Origin: an uncultured Eubacteriales bacterium
Lineage (GTDB): Bacteria; Bacillota; Clostridia; Oscillospirales; Oscillospiraceae
Assembly: GCA_900544295.1 (NCBI GenBank)
Contig: UQUO01000006.1
Location: 1 to 64,000, forward strand
DNA: 64,000 nucleotides
Direction of reading: 5' to 3'
The notes beneath the pieces are model-generated. The model ran no database searches. It was not told the DNA's origin and was given only the letters and a program-made list of their open reading frames with translations. Made by a program: the position numbers and the translations under genes. Below are positions 33,315-41,759 of the stretch, piece by piece; position 1 is the stretch's first letter; each line of letters starts with the position of its first letter.

Positions 33315-35270
33315 ATGAACTACGATGTACTGTTTACGCCCTTCAAAATAGGCAGGATGGAGGTCAAAAACCGCATAGTCATGTCTCCCATGGGCACGCT
33401 GATGGCGAATCGCGACGGCACCTTCTCGGAAAACGAGATCGCCTATTACGAGGAGCGCGCCCGCGGCGGCACGGGCATGATAATCTGCGGTCAGGGCTAC
33501 CTCAACTCCGACTTCGGCCAGGGCGTGCTCGGACATGCCTGGGACCACTACCACGTCGTCCCCGCCGCGCGCGGCCTCACCGAGAGACTGCACGGCTACG
33601 GCTGCAAGGCCGTCATGCAGCTTTCCTGCGGCACCGGCCGCAACGCCAACGAGATCCACGGCAAGCTGCCCATCTCCTCTTCCGAGAACACCTGGGTCTG
33701 GGACCCCAAGGTCAAGTGCCACGCCCTCACCATCGAGGAGATAGCCGAAATGATGAAGCTCTGGGAGTACAGCGCCGGGCTTGTGCGCGACGCGGGCTTC
33801 GACGCCATCGAGGTCCACGCCCACGTCGGCTACCTCGTGGACCAGTTCCTCTCCCCGATCTGGAACAAGCGCACGGACGAGTACGGCGGCTCCCCCGAGA
33901 ACCGCACCCGCTTCGCCACCGACATCGTGGACGCCATCCACAGGGGCGCCGGCAAGGACTTCCCCGTCATCTTCCGCCTCTCCCTCGACCACCGCATCCC
34001 CGGCGGCCGCACGCTTGAGGACAGCATCCCCATCCTCAAAGTGCTCGACGAGCACGGCTGCGACGCCTTCAACGTGGACGCCGGCTGCTACGAGACCATC
34101 AAGTACGTATATCCCCCGATGTACATGGGCGAGGCTTCGATGGAGTATGTCTGCGAGGGCGCGCGCGCGGCCACCAAAAAGCCCATCCTCAACGCAGGCT
34201 CCCACACTCCGGAGAGCGCCGTGCGCATGATCGAGTCCGGCCACGCCGACTTCGCCATTTTCGGCCGTCAGCTCATCGCCGACCCGGAGCTGGGCAACAA
34301 GCTGGTCGAGAACCGGCCCGAGGACGTCCGCCCCTGCATGCGCTGCAACGAGGAGTGCATCGGCCGCATCATCCGCTACCGCAGCAAGCTCAGCTGCGCC
34401 GTGAACCCGGCCACCGGCGACGAAAACGCCATGCGCCTGTACAAGACCGACGAGCCGAAGCACGTCGTCGTCATAGGCGGCGGCCCCGGCGGCATGGAGG
34501 CAGCCCGCGCCTGCGCCGTCGAGGGACACAGGGTCACGCTGTATGAGAAGAACGTCCTCGGCGGCACCCTGAACGCCCCCGCCACGGCCGATTTCAAGCT
34601 CCAGATACGCAAGCTCATCGAGTACTACAAGGTGCAGCTCAGGAAGCTCGGCGTCGAGGTCCACGAGCACACGGAGCTTTCCGCCGACGACCCCGTTCTC
34701 GCCGACTGCGACTGGATCGTCGTCGCCACCGGCAGCAAGCCGCTCGTCCCGAACATCCCCGGCATCGACGGCGGCAATGTCCTCGGCGTCATCGACGCGC
34801 ACCTGCACCCGGAACTCGTCACCGGCAAGGAGCTCGTCATCTGCGGCGGCGGCATGTCGGGCTGCGACTTCGCCCTTGAGGCCATGACCGCCCTGGGCCG
34901 CAAGGCCACGGTCATCGAGATGCAGGACGACGTAGCCAAGGACGTCATCTACTTCAACAGCTTCGCCCTGAAGGACTGTATGAAGGAGGCCGGCGTCGTC
35001 ATCCGCACCAAGTGCCGCGTCAAGAGCATCACCCCCGAGGGCGTTGTCGTCACGAACGAGAACGGGGAGGAGGAGCTCATAGCCGGCGACCAGGTCATCA
35101 GCGCCTTCGGCCAGGTCTCCGACCGCAGCATGGTCGAGGCCGTAAGGTCCCGCTACTACACCAAGACCATCTCCATAGGCGACTGTGAGAAGCCCGCCAA
35201 GTCCGGCGACGCCATCCGCGGCGGCTTCTACGCGGCGCGCACTATCAACGCAGCCATAGTCAAGAGATAA
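33315..35270 (+). CDS. OYE-type NADH:flavin oxidoreductase with Fe-S and FAD/NAD domains (module 2)
   Basis: 651-aa paralogue of the module 1 reductase. The FMN barrel is followed by 4Fe-4S ligands in CMRCNEEC plus a distal Cys (CAVN), then the Rossmann motif VVVIGGGPGGMEAA. The active-site motif is HAHVGYL (H168, H170, V171) in place of HGAHGYL, so the second substrate-binding His is shifted or lost, hinting at a different substrate or chemistry. The NKRTDEYGGSPENRTRF segment is intact. It follows the alcohol dehydrogenase gene with GCAGGAG before ATG 33315 and precedes an SDR by about 40 nt. Confidence 0.87.
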   Translation: MNYDVLFTPFKIGRMEVKNRIVMSPMGTLMANRDGTFSENEIAYYEERARGGTGMIICGQGYLNSDFGQGVLGHAWDHYHVVPAARGLTERLHGYGCKAVMQLSCGTGRNANEIHGKLPISSSENTWVWDPKVKCHALTIEEIAEMMKLWEYSAGLVRDAGFDAIEVHAHVGYLVDQFLSPIWNKRTDEYGGSPENRTRFATDIVDAIHRGAGKDFPVIFRLSLDHRIPGGRTLEDSIPILKVLDEHGCDAFNVDAGCYETIKYVYPPMYMGEASMEYVCEGARAATKKPILNAGSHTPESAVRMIESGHADFAIFGRQLIADPELGNKLVENRPEDVRPCMRCNEECIGRIIRYRSKLSCAVNPATGDENAMRLYKTDEPKHVVVIGGGPGGMEAARACAVEGHRVTLYEKNVLGGTLNAPATADFKLQIRKLIEYYKVQLRKLGVEVHEHTELSADDPVLADCDWIVVATGSKPLVPNIPGIDGGNVLGVIDAHLHPELVTGKELVICGGGMSGCDFALEAMTALGRKATVIEMQDDVAKDVIYFNSFALKDCMKEAGVVIRTKCRVKSITPEGVVVTNENGEEELIAGDQVISAFGQVSDRSMVEAVRSRYYTKTISIGDCEKPAKSGDAIRGGFYAARTINAAIVKR

Positions 35271-35308
35271 CTCAGGCAAGATAATCAGAAAACGAAGGGG
35301 GAAGGAAA

Positions 35309-36073
35309 ATGTTTGACCTCACCGGCAAAGTAGCCGTAGTCACCGGGGGCTCCTCAGGCCTCGGCGTGCAGTTCGCGCACGCGCTGGGCCGCCAGGGTGC
35401 GAGCGTCGTCGTCATCGCCCGCCGTGAGCACATGCTCAAGAAAGTGGCGGAGGATATCGCCGCCGAGTCCGGCGTCAGGACCGCCTACTACGTCTGCGAC
35501 GTCACCAAGAGCGCCTCGGTGGCCGAGACCGCCGAAAAGATCGTCCGCGACTTCGGCACCATCGACATCGCCGTAAACTGCGCCGGCGGCGGCAACTGCG
35601 GCTGGTCCGTCGAGCTGCCCGATGAGAAGTGGCACGCTACCATGGATGTAAACATCAACGGCCTGTTCTACTGCTGCCGCGAATTCGGCAAGGTAATGGT
35701 CAAGAACGGCTACGGGCGCATGATAAACATCTCTTCGATGCTGGGCTCCGTGGGCATGGACGTTGAGTTCGGCATGGGCATCCCGGAGTACGCCGCCTCC
35801 AAGGGCGCCGTCAATAACCTCACGAGGCAGCTCGCCGTCGAGTGGGCCGGAAACGGCGTGACCGTCAACGCCATCGCTCCCGGCTTCTTCGCCAGCGAAG
35901 TTTCCCCCGTCGGTAATGAGAAGTTTGACAACTTCCTCAAGACAAAATGCCCCATGAAGCGTGAGGGGCACCCCGGCGAATTGGATTCCGTCATCGTTTT
36001 CCTTGCGGCGGACGAGAGCCGCTACGTGACCGGCCAGATCGTCGGCGTGGACGGCGGCTGGACCGCCATGTAA
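35309..36073 (+). CDS. Short-chain dehydrogenase/reductase (module 2)
   Basis: 254-aa classical SDR: TGGSSGLG (12-19), CAGG (91-94), SS at 142-143, Y161 and K165 (YAASK), and the FabG-like ending GQIVGVDGGWTAM. It likely handles the same hydroxyl or keto group as the other module enzymes. GGGGGAAGG precedes ATG 35309. It is about half identical by eye to the module 1 SDR. Confidence 0.9.
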   Translation: MFDLTGKVAVVTGGSSGLGVQFAHALGRQGASVVVIARREHMLKKVAEDIAAESGVRTAYYVCDVTKSASVAETAEKIVRDFGTIDIAVNCAGGGNCGWSVELPDEKWHATMDVNINGLFYCCREFGKVMVKNGYGRMINISSMLGSVGMDVEFGMGIPEYAASKGAVNNLTRQLAVEWAGNGVTVNAIAPGFFASEVSPVGNEKFDNFLKTKCPMKREGHPGELDSVIVFLAADESRYVTGQIVGVDGGWTAM

Positions 36074-36083
36074 AACCGAAAAC

Positions 36084-36115
36084 GGGGTCTGCGGCCCTCA
36101 CAGGCCGCAGACCCC
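36084..36115 (+). terminator. Hairpin between SDR and MFS genes of module 2
   Basis: GGGGTCTGCGGCC / GGCCGCAGACCCC with a 6-nt loop and no T-run. The AT-rich 36160-36190 segment downstream could hold a promoter for the MFS gene. Confidence 0.55.
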
Positions 36116-36209
36116 ACCCCGGCAGAGGTGTTCTCACAAGGCCACTGCCGCCTGAAAATGATAATTATTTAACTAATAAATATTCCCTCGGACATTAGGA
36201 GGAAATGTC

Positions 36210-37481
36210 ATGGAAAACAAGAAAAGCGCTTTTCACTATGCATGGGTAGTTTTCATAGCGACTGTTGTTATGAACTTCTTTTTCTCTGTGGTGTACAGCT
36301 CCTTCAACCTCTATGCTGCGAGCATACTGGAGGCGAACCCTGAAATAAGCCGCACTGCGTATTCTATAGTCCCGACGCTGCACTCCATTTTTGCAACGGT
36401 ATTCCTGCTGCTCTATGGCAAGATCGTGCAGAAGCTGGGTTTCCGTCTGGTCATGCTCATCGGCGGCTTAGGCATAGGTATCGGCTATTTCATATACTCG
36501 ATGGCGACGAACATGGTCATGTTCTACATCGGCGCCATATTTGTCGGCGTGTTCCCGGCCTTCTGCTCGTCCACGACGACCGGCGCCATTGTGAACCGCT
36601 GGTTCGGCAAGCTGAACACCACGCTGCTGAGCATTTCGATGGCCATTGGCGGCTTCGGCGGCACGCTGGGCTCCATAATAGTCGGCAAGTGGCTGGGCAC
36701 CATAGGCTATGTCTCCAGCTTCCGCTATATGGCCATACTCATCGTTGTGGTCATGGTCGTCGTGTTCCTGCTCGTGCGCAACAGCCCGCAGGATAAGAAC
36801 ACCACCATGCTCTGGGCCAGCGGCCAGGACAAGGTGGCCCGCTCCCAGGAGGAGAGGGCCGGTTACACCATCAAACAGGCCATGAAGACCTACAACTTCT
36901 GGGCCATGGTGGCCTTCTTCGTGCTGTACGCCATAGCTTTCTACGCGGCATATGCCAACGTTTCGCTTTACATGGCCGACCTCGGCTGGGCGCCCGAGCT
37001 TTACGGCACCATCTTCAGCTTTGTCAATACCGCGAACGTCATAGCCATGTTCGTCGGCGGCTACGCCACCGACAAGATGGGCCCGCGCATCACAATCTTC
37101 ATCCTCTGCGTGCTCTACGCCGTCATCTGCATTATCCTCGGTTTCATGAACCCGAGCGTGGGCATGATGTACCTGGTCTGCTGCCTCATCGGCGTCTGCT
37201 GGCTGTTCTGCAAGGTGCTGCACACCCCGCTTGCCCTCTGCTTCGGCAGCCGCGATTCCGCGACCATAATCGCCATCCTCACCGCCGCCGTCACGGTCGG
37301 CGCCAGCGTCGGCATCCCTGCGGCCAATGTGGTGTATGACCTGACCGGCTCCTACGCCAGCCTGTTCAAGGCGCTGCTGGTGGTTCTCGTGATCTGCGTG
37401 GTGCTTGCGTTCACCGGTATCAAGATGGCCCCGGGACACGACAAGGTCGGCGGCCCCGACGCCCTCAAGGAGAAAAAATAA
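36210..37481 (+). CDS. MFS transporter (module 2)
   Basis: 423-aa transporter with about 12 membrane helices. The A-motif-like loops are LLYGKIVQKLGFRLV and GGYATDKMGPRITI. It is only distantly similar to the module 1 MFS protein, so the two modules were not made by a simple recent duplication. AGGAGGAAA precedes ATG 36210. Codon use is slightly more AT-rich at the 5' end than in its neighbours. It is followed 12 nt later by the GntP-type permease. Confidence 0.86.
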   Translation: MENKKSAFHYAWVVFIATVVMNFFFSVVYSSFNLYAASILEANPEISRTAYSIVPTLHSIFATVFLLLYGKIVQKLGFRLVMLIGGLGIGIGYFIYSMATNMVMFYIGAIFVGVFPAFCSSTTTGAIVNRWFGKLNTTLLSISMAIGGFGGTLGSIIVGKWLGTIGYVSSFRYMAILIVVVMVVVFLLVRNSPQDKNTTMLWASGQDKVARSQEERAGYTIKQAMKTYNFWAMVAFFVLYAIAFYAAYANVSLYMADLGWAPELYGTIFSFVNTANVIAMFVGGYATDKMGPRITIFILCVLYAVICIILGFMNPSVGMMYLVCCLIGVCWLFCKVLHTPLALCFGSRDSATIIAILTAAVTVGASVGIPAANVVYDLTGSYASLFKALLVVLVICVVLAFTGIKMAPGHDKVGGPDALKEKK

Positions 37482-37493
37482 AAGAGGTTCGAT

Positions 37494-38801
37494 ATGGGTT
37501 ATCTGGCAATTATAGTTGGGTTCGTCGTTTTGGTGGTCCTGTGCATGATGAATGTTCACGTCATGATATCCGCTTTTGCAGCGGCGTTTGTGGTCACCAT
37601 TATCGCAGGGCTTCCCATAACGGAGTCGCTTATCACGGTCTTTTTCACGCGCTTCGGCTCAATAGTTGCATCGCTCTTTCCGATGTTCCTTTTCGGGGCC
37701 GTGCTGGCGAAGCTTTATACATCGAGCGGCGCGGCAAGCTCCATTGCCGACAGCATCTGCAACGCCATGTTCCGCGGGGCGAAAACGGACAAGGGCAGAT
37801 ACGCCCTGGGATTTCTGACCGTCATAACGGCGTCGGCCATCCTGTGTTACGGCGGTATAAACGCCGCCGTCGCGCTCATCGCCATATATCCCATAGCGAT
37901 AGGCGTATTTAAGCGGGCCGGCATACCCAAGCGCTTTATAATGGGCGCCATCTGCGGCGGGGCCTTCACCTTTGCGCTCAGCGGTCCCGGCTCGCCTCAG
38001 CCGACCAACGTTGTAGGCATGGCCATAGGCACGAGCTCCTACTGCGGGCTTGTGGCAGGCATAGTGGGCATGATAGTGGAGATATGCGTCATGCTGCTGG
38101 TTTTCACGCGCATGACTGTGCGTGCAACGGCAAGAGGGGAGACCTTCGTGGCCGGACCGAAGGACGTCTTTGCCGAGGACACCTCCAAGCCAAGATTTTT
38201 GGTCTCGCTGATCCCGATCATCGCGCTGCTCATCATCTTCAACGTTCTGGGCGTGGACATCGCGCTGTCGATACTCATAACTAGCATAATCGCGGCTCTG
38301 GTCTTCCTGCCGCAGCTGGGCTTTAAGGGCGTGGCGCTCTCCATCAACAACGGGGCGGCCTCATCGCTGGCCCCTGTCGGGGCAATAGCGGCCGTCAACG
38401 GCTTTGCCGCGGTCGTCCAGTCGCTGCCGGAATACCAGCAGCTCATAGACGGCATGCTGCAGGCCGACGTGCCTGCCGTCGTCCTGCTCGTCGCCTGCGT
38501 TGCGCTCATATGCATGATGACCGGCGGCTCCACGACCGGCGCGCAGATAGCCCTGCCCGCGATCGCGCCGACCCTCACTCAGCTTGGACTGAGCCTCCCG
38601 TTTGTACATCGCGTGGGCGTGTTTGCGGCGACTATGCTGGACTCCCTGCCCAACAGCGGCTCGGTCATCATGGCCGTGGGGCTCGCGGACCTTAAGATGA
38701 AGGAGGGCTATCCCCCGGTGTTCGTATCCACGGTCCTTGCAACTACCTGCGGCACGGCGGCTGTCGCGCTCGTAATGTCGCTGTTCCCGTCGCTGCCATA
38801 A
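37494..38801 (+). CDS. GntP/CitMHS-like organic-acid permease (module 2)
   Basis: 435-aa homologue of the module 1 permease, sharing YGGINAAVALIAIYPIAIG, GPGSPQPTNV, TGGSTTGAQIALP and ATMLDSLPNSGSV. About 11-12 helices. Organic-acid/H+ symport is the usual role. The overall identity with the module 1 copy is moderate. It lies between the MFS gene and an aldo/keto reductase 15 nt downstream. Confidence 0.82.
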   Translation: MGYLAIIVGFVVLVVLCMMNVHVMISAFAAAFVVTIIAGLPITESLITVFFTRFGSIVASLFPMFLFGAVLAKLYTSSGAASSIADSICNAMFRGAKTDKGRYALGFLTVITASAILCYGGINAAVALIAIYPIAIGVFKRAGIPKRFIMGAICGGAFTFALSGPGSPQPTNVVGMAIGTSSYCGLVAGIVGMIVEICVMLLVFTRMTVRATARGETFVAGPKDVFAEDTSKPRFLVSLIPIIALLIIFNVLGVDIALSILITSIIAALVFLPQLGFKGVALSINNGAASSLAPVGAIAAVNGFAAVVQSLPEYQQLIDGMLQADVPAVVLLVACVALICMMTGGSTTGAQIALPAIAPTLTQLGLSLPFVHRVGVFAATMLDSLPNSGSVIMAVGLADLKMKEGYPPVFVSTVLATTCGTAAVALVMSLFPSLP

Positions 38802-38816
38802 TGAAAGGAGCATGAA

Positions 38817-39797
38817 ATGGAATATCTGAATATCAAGGGCCTTACCGTCAAGGCGTCTAATATCAGCTTTGGAACGGCCACCTCCACGCTGGAGGACGAG
38901 GAAAAAATACACGAAATGCTGGATTATTATGTGTCGAACGGCGGAAACTACATTGACACGGCCCGCTTTTATGGCCGCGGCAGCGGCATCCAGCACACCG
39001 AGGAGCTCCTGGGACGCTGGTTGGCAAAGGGCGACAACCGGAGCAAGGTCATTATCCAGTCGAAGTGCTGCAATCCGTATATGGACCGCAACCTCAACAT
39101 GTTTGAGGACATGCCGAGGGTGGGCCGGACTTTCATGTACGACGACATACTCTTCAGCCGCGACCATCTCGGGGTCGATTGCATCGACGTCTATCTCATG
39201 CACCGGGATAATCCCAAGGTGCCAGTTGAGGAGATCATGGACACCTTTGAGGAATTCCTGCGCAGGGGCTGGATAAAGGCCTACGGAATGAGCAACTGGC
39301 GGCTCGACCGTTTTGCCGAGGCCTATGAGTACTGCGAGAGGATGGGATATCAAGGCCCCAGCGTTTACAGCCCGTTCTTCAGCCTGCTGAAGCTGGAAAA
39401 GCCCTGGTATTACCGCATCCCGCCCTTTAAAGAGGAGTGGCTGCCCTGGTTCGAGGAGCACCGTGACGTCACGATAGCGGCCTGGTCCGCCCAGGGCCGC
39501 GGCTTCTTCGGCAACTACCCGCAGTATGACCCTGACAAGGCCGACGCGGCCACGCGCATTGCGGTTTTCACCGAGGAAAACTTCGCCCGGAAGGAGCGCG
39601 CCATCGCCCTTGCGGAAAAGAAGGGCGTCCGCCCGTCCCAGGTGTCGCTGCTCTACGTCCTCAGCCATAAGGCCAATATCGCGGCGATCATAGGTCCCCG
39701 GTCTAAACGGGACGTAGACAACGCGATGAACGCCGCGCACGAGAGGCTTTCAGAGGCAGAGATGGAATTTCTGACACTAAAGCGCGACTCCATATAA
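38817..39797 (+). CDS. Aldo/keto reductase
   Basis: 326-aa NAD(P)H-dependent (alpha/beta)8 oxidoreductase. The catalytic tetrad is visible: D47 and Y52 (YIDTARFYGRG), K83 (IIQSKCC), H129 (VYLMHRDN). The cofactor end contains GVRPSQVSLLYVL and IIGPRSKRDVDNA. Aldo/keto reductases reduce aldehydes or ketones. Last gene of the TetR-regulated operon, with AAAGGAGC before ATG 38817. It adds a fourth carbonyl-active enzyme to the module. Confidence 0.88.
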   Translation: MEYLNIKGLTVKASNISFGTATSTLEDEEKIHEMLDYYVSNGGNYIDTARFYGRGSGIQHTEELLGRWLAKGDNRSKVIIQSKCCNPYMDRNLNMFEDMPRVGRTFMYDDILFSRDHLGVDCIDVYLMHRDNPKVPVEEIMDTFEEFLRRGWIKAYGMSNWRLDRFAEAYEYCERMGYQGPSVYSPFFSLLKLEKPWYYRIPPFKEEWLPWFEEHRDVTIAAWSAQGRGFFGNYPQYDPDKADAATRIAVFTEENFARKERAIALAEKKGVRPSQVSLLYVLSHKANIAAIIGPRSKRDVDNAMNAAHERLSEAEMEFLTLKRDSI

Positions 39798-39847
39798 ATA
39801 CTACGATACCAAAGCCCGCAGGGACTGGACGGGGCGCGACGTATGAC

Positions 39848-39965
39848 TCATCTCGCTGCCGTACTCGGGCGCGATCCTGCTGCTGCCGCTCGGCCGCATG
39901 AAGCTGCGCGGGGTCTGCCCGGCGCCGTAATAATGACCTGCGCCCTCTTCCACGGTCTCACGTGA
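39848..39965 (+). pseudogene. Decayed 3' end of a GntP-type permease gene
   Basis: This non-coding stretch is a near copy of the end of the module 1 permease gene (about 31142-31300): the run tctcgctgccgtactcgggc and the following bases match exactly, then short deletions and a gap of about 55 bp, and it ends in the same ccGGTCTCACGTGA stop. A hairpin like the one after module 1 follows it. It records an old duplication or recombination of the permease 3' end. Confidence 0.85.
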
Positions 39966-39970
39966 AAAAA

Positions 39971-40003
39971 GCCGCGCGCCTTTTTGGCGCGCGGCATATT
40001 ATT
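39971..40003. terminator. Terminator after the decayed permease copy
   Basis: GCCGCGCGCC / GGCGCGCGGC around a T-rich loop, A-run before and ATATTATTTATT after. It probably ends the module 2 operon. Confidence 0.8.
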
Positions 40004-40005
40004 TA

Positions 40006-40034
40006 TTGACATTGCTGGGAAATAATGATATGAT
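40006..40034 (+). promoter_or_regulatory. Promoter of the candidate leader RNA
   Basis: TTGACA (40006-40011), 17-nt spacer, TATGAT (40029-40034). Predicted start near 40041. Confidence 0.8.
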
Positions 40035-40040
40035 TACCAT

Positions 40041-40240
40041 GTAAATTGGGGAGAAGGCCTTTTCGGCAGCTCCTTCTGCTAATTGGAGTTGAATGCATTG
40101 ATTGGCAAGGCGGCAGATAAATACACGGCATCCATGGTTTGAAGTTTTAGGAGTCTTCCCGTGGGTGCGCTGCACCCATGGGCGCTCATAAATTAGGCGG
40201 CCCTTGGAGTGTGATTCCAAGGGCATTTTTGCGCCCATTT
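40041..40240 (+). ncRNA. Candidate structured leader RNA or small RNA with intrinsic terminator
   Basis: About 190-200 nt from a strong promoter with no supported reading frame. A 5' stem (AGAAGG / CCTTCT, 40053-40078) is followed by a hairpin CCCGTGGGTGC / GCACCCATGGG (40158-40182). The terminator-like stem GCCCTTGGA / TCCAAGGGC (40200-40224) has ATTTTTG after it. ATGGGCGC (40178-40185) can instead pair with GCGCCCAT (40231-40238), excluding the 40158 hairpin. Such a switch suggests a riboswitch or attenuator for the gene at 40333; a free-standing small RNA is the alternative. I could not match it to a known class. Confidence 0.55.
40200..40230 (+). terminator. Terminator within the candidate leader RNA
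   Basis: Nine-bp stem GCCCTTGGA / TCCAAGGGC, loop of seven, then CATTTTTG. It would end or attenuate the transcript from 40041. Confidence 0.75.
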
Positions 40241-40332
40241 TCAGATGGACAAGGGGGTGAAAGCCAAGGATACGCAACAATTTAATAGTGGAGCACAGTG
40301 CCTGGAAGCTGAACTGGAAGGAGGAGCTTGTC

Positions 40333-40605
40333 ATGTATAAAGACGTCATACAGACGGTAGAGGACCTCACAGCATCTTACACCGACGATTTCCTCAGCGA
40401 GCTCATGCTCTTCATCGACCAGATGGAGCCGCACGATATCTTGGCGGTCATGACGCTCGTCGTGGTATTTTCCCTGCTGGCCTTCAATTACGGGTATAAG
40501 TATGGGAAGGACGGCAAGTTTAAGTTCGGACATGTCTCGGTACAGCTCACGCTGATGATCATCATATGGATTGCCGAATGCCATGTACTTGACGCGGCCG
40601 CATGA
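40333..40605 (+). CDS. Small single-pass membrane protein, unknown function
   Basis: 90-aa protein with an acidic N-terminal half (about 1-38), one strong hydrophobic helix (LAVMTLVVVFSLLAFNYGY, about 39-57), a Lys/Gly-rich turn (KYGKDGKFKFG) and a second, weaker hydrophobic stretch near the C-terminus. I do not recognise a family. Start ATG 40333 has GGAAGGAGG upstream. It is preceded by the candidate switch RNA and followed by a terminator, so it is a single-gene unit whose expression may be set by that RNA. Confidence 0.65.
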   Translation: MYKDVIQTVEDLTASYTDDFLSELMLFIDQMEPHDILAVMTLVVVFSLLAFNYGYKYGKDGKFKFGHVSVQLTLMIIIWIAECHVLDAAA

Positions 40606-40634
40606 CCTGCGCTGGCTACGCAGGGTCAATGCGG

Positions 40635-40679
40635 GACAAGCAGGGCCTGCTCAGGCAGGTCCCTGCTTGTCAATTTTTA
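40635..40679 (+). terminator. Terminator after the small membrane protein gene
   Basis: Sixteen-bp near-perfect stem (GACAAGCAGGGCCTGC with its complement) followed by AATTTTTAC. Confidence 0.9.
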
Positions 40680-40740
40680 CTACTGTTGTACGCCCGGCTT
40701 TGTGTATAAGGCGGGAAATACCCGAAAAGCAGCGTTTGTC

Positions 40741-40769
40741 TTTACTTTTATTGATATGCTGTGTTAAAC
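40741..40769 (+). promoter_or_regulatory. Promoter of a candidate small RNA
   Basis: TTTACT (40741-40746), 17-nt spacer ending TGTG, TTAAAC (40764-40769). The same TGTGTTAAACTG string recurs upstream of the FAD reductase gene (about 41778-41789), which supports both as promoters. Confidence 0.5.
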
Positions 40770-40775
40770 TGGGAA

Positions 40776-40890
40776 TGGACGACGTGCGGGCCCAGCCAGC
40801 CGTATCGCCGCCGTCCGGCATTCGGAAGTCCATATGGCCCCGTACGGGGTAAGGGCGGGAGGCCGACAGTTCTGTCGGCCTCTTTTTTTA
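40776..40890 (+). ncRNA. Candidate structured small RNA of about 115 nt
   Basis: A plus-strand transcript from the 40741 promoter would run to a strong terminator at 40859-40889 without any convincing coding frame; the next gene is on the other strand. ATGGAC near its start can pair with GTCCAT (about 40829-40834), and CCCCGTACGGGG makes a separate hairpin. I could not match it to a known RNA family. Confidence 0.4.
40859..40889 (+). terminator. Terminator of the candidate small RNA
   Basis: GAGGCCGACAG / CTGTCGGCCTC followed by a seven-T run on the plus strand, facing the convergent 2H phosphoesterase gene. Confidence 0.85.
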
Positions 40891-40977
40891 CCCAGGCGCG
40901 GCGGCTCAGGGGGGTCCTTGCCTTTGGGGATATAGCGGGCGGGACTGGGGTGTTTTTGGAGCGGGGCGGGTATAGGG

Positions 40978-41652
40978 CTACGGCTCCGGCGGGGAGGCGG
41001 AGTAGTGGTTCATGTCGGTGAAATACTGGAACTCCAGGCCATCCATGGGCAGCTCCAGCTCCAGCTCCACGGGGCCGAGCGCCTCGCGCAGGGGCTGCAG
41101 CATGCCGCCGGTGCAGATGTTGTTGGCGTAGTAGGCGAGGGTGACGTGGGGCGTCAGGGCATAGCCGAGGCGGAAGTGCCCCTCCAGGGCCTCGTACATC
41201 CCGTCCAGCCGCCGCCAGCTCTCCCCGTCCGCCGGGGCGAGGCCCAGGACCACGCTGGTGTTCACCATGTTGAACAGGCAGGTGGCGCGCATCCTGAGCG
41301 GCGGCCCGCAGCGCCAGCGCTCCAGCAGCGGCTCCACGAGCGTGCGCGCCTCCTCCATGCGGCGCAGGAGCTCCCCCGTCAGCTCAGGGTGGCTCACGAG
41401 GTCGTGCAGCGTCATGTGGAAGGTCCCGGGCTCCAGCGGCTGCGCGAGCAGGCGGCCCGCCGCGGAGTATAGCCGCGCCTGCAGCCCCGAGAGCGCCCGG
41501 CGCGCCGCCTCCGGCAGCCAAAACACCGCCGTGCAGCCGTAAAAGGGCAGCAGCTCCCCCTCGGGGCCGACTTTGCGCCTCAGGCCGGGCGAGGTGGCGA
41601 AATCCTCGCGCGGCAGGCTGTCGTATATATAGTGTTCGAGCAGGTCCAGCAT
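40978..41652 (-). CDS. 2H phosphoesterase superfamily protein (2'-5' RNA ligase/cyclic phosphodiesterase-like)
   Basis: 224-aa cytoplasmic protein with two HxT motifs at the expected spacing, FHMTLHD (H79, T81) and PHVTLAYY (H169, T171), the catalytic pair of 2H phosphoesterases, which open 2',3'-cyclic phosphates or act on 2'-5' linkages. Start ATG 41652 has AGGAGG at good distance; a GTG at 41661 overlaps the RBS. Monocistronic and divergent from the FAD reductase gene. The exact substrate, RNA or small cyclic nucleotide, cannot be told. Confidence 0.8.
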   Translation of the reverse strand: MLDLLEHYIYDSLPREDFATSPGLRRKVGPEGELLPFYGCTAVFWLPEAARRALSGLQARLYSAAGRLLAQPLEPGTFHMTLHDLVSHPELTGELLRRMEEARTLVEPLLERWRCGPPLRMRATCLFNMVNTSVVLGLAPADGESWRRLDGMYEALEGHFRLGYALTPHVTLAYYANNICTGGMLQPLREALGPVELELELPMDGLEFQYFTDMNHYSASPPEP

Positions 41653-41759
41653 GAGAGGCACCTCCTGATGCGGGCGGCGTTTTTTCTATAATATTACAAC
41701 GCGCAGGGGGCCGGGGCAAGTTTTTTCCTCCCGAGGGCCCCGGTTTTTGCGCAAAGGCA

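Noticed and set aside
33264..35279. 671-codon minus-strand frame opposite the second OYE gene
   Set aside because: Same reason as above; also overlaps the tail of the dehydrogenase gene on the other strand.
40776..40890. Signal recognition particle RNA, 6S RNA or a known riboswitch
   Set aside because: The conserved GGAAGGAAGCA-type SRP loop is absent and I could not match the guanidine, c-di-GMP or preQ1 consensus; it is left as an unassigned candidate.
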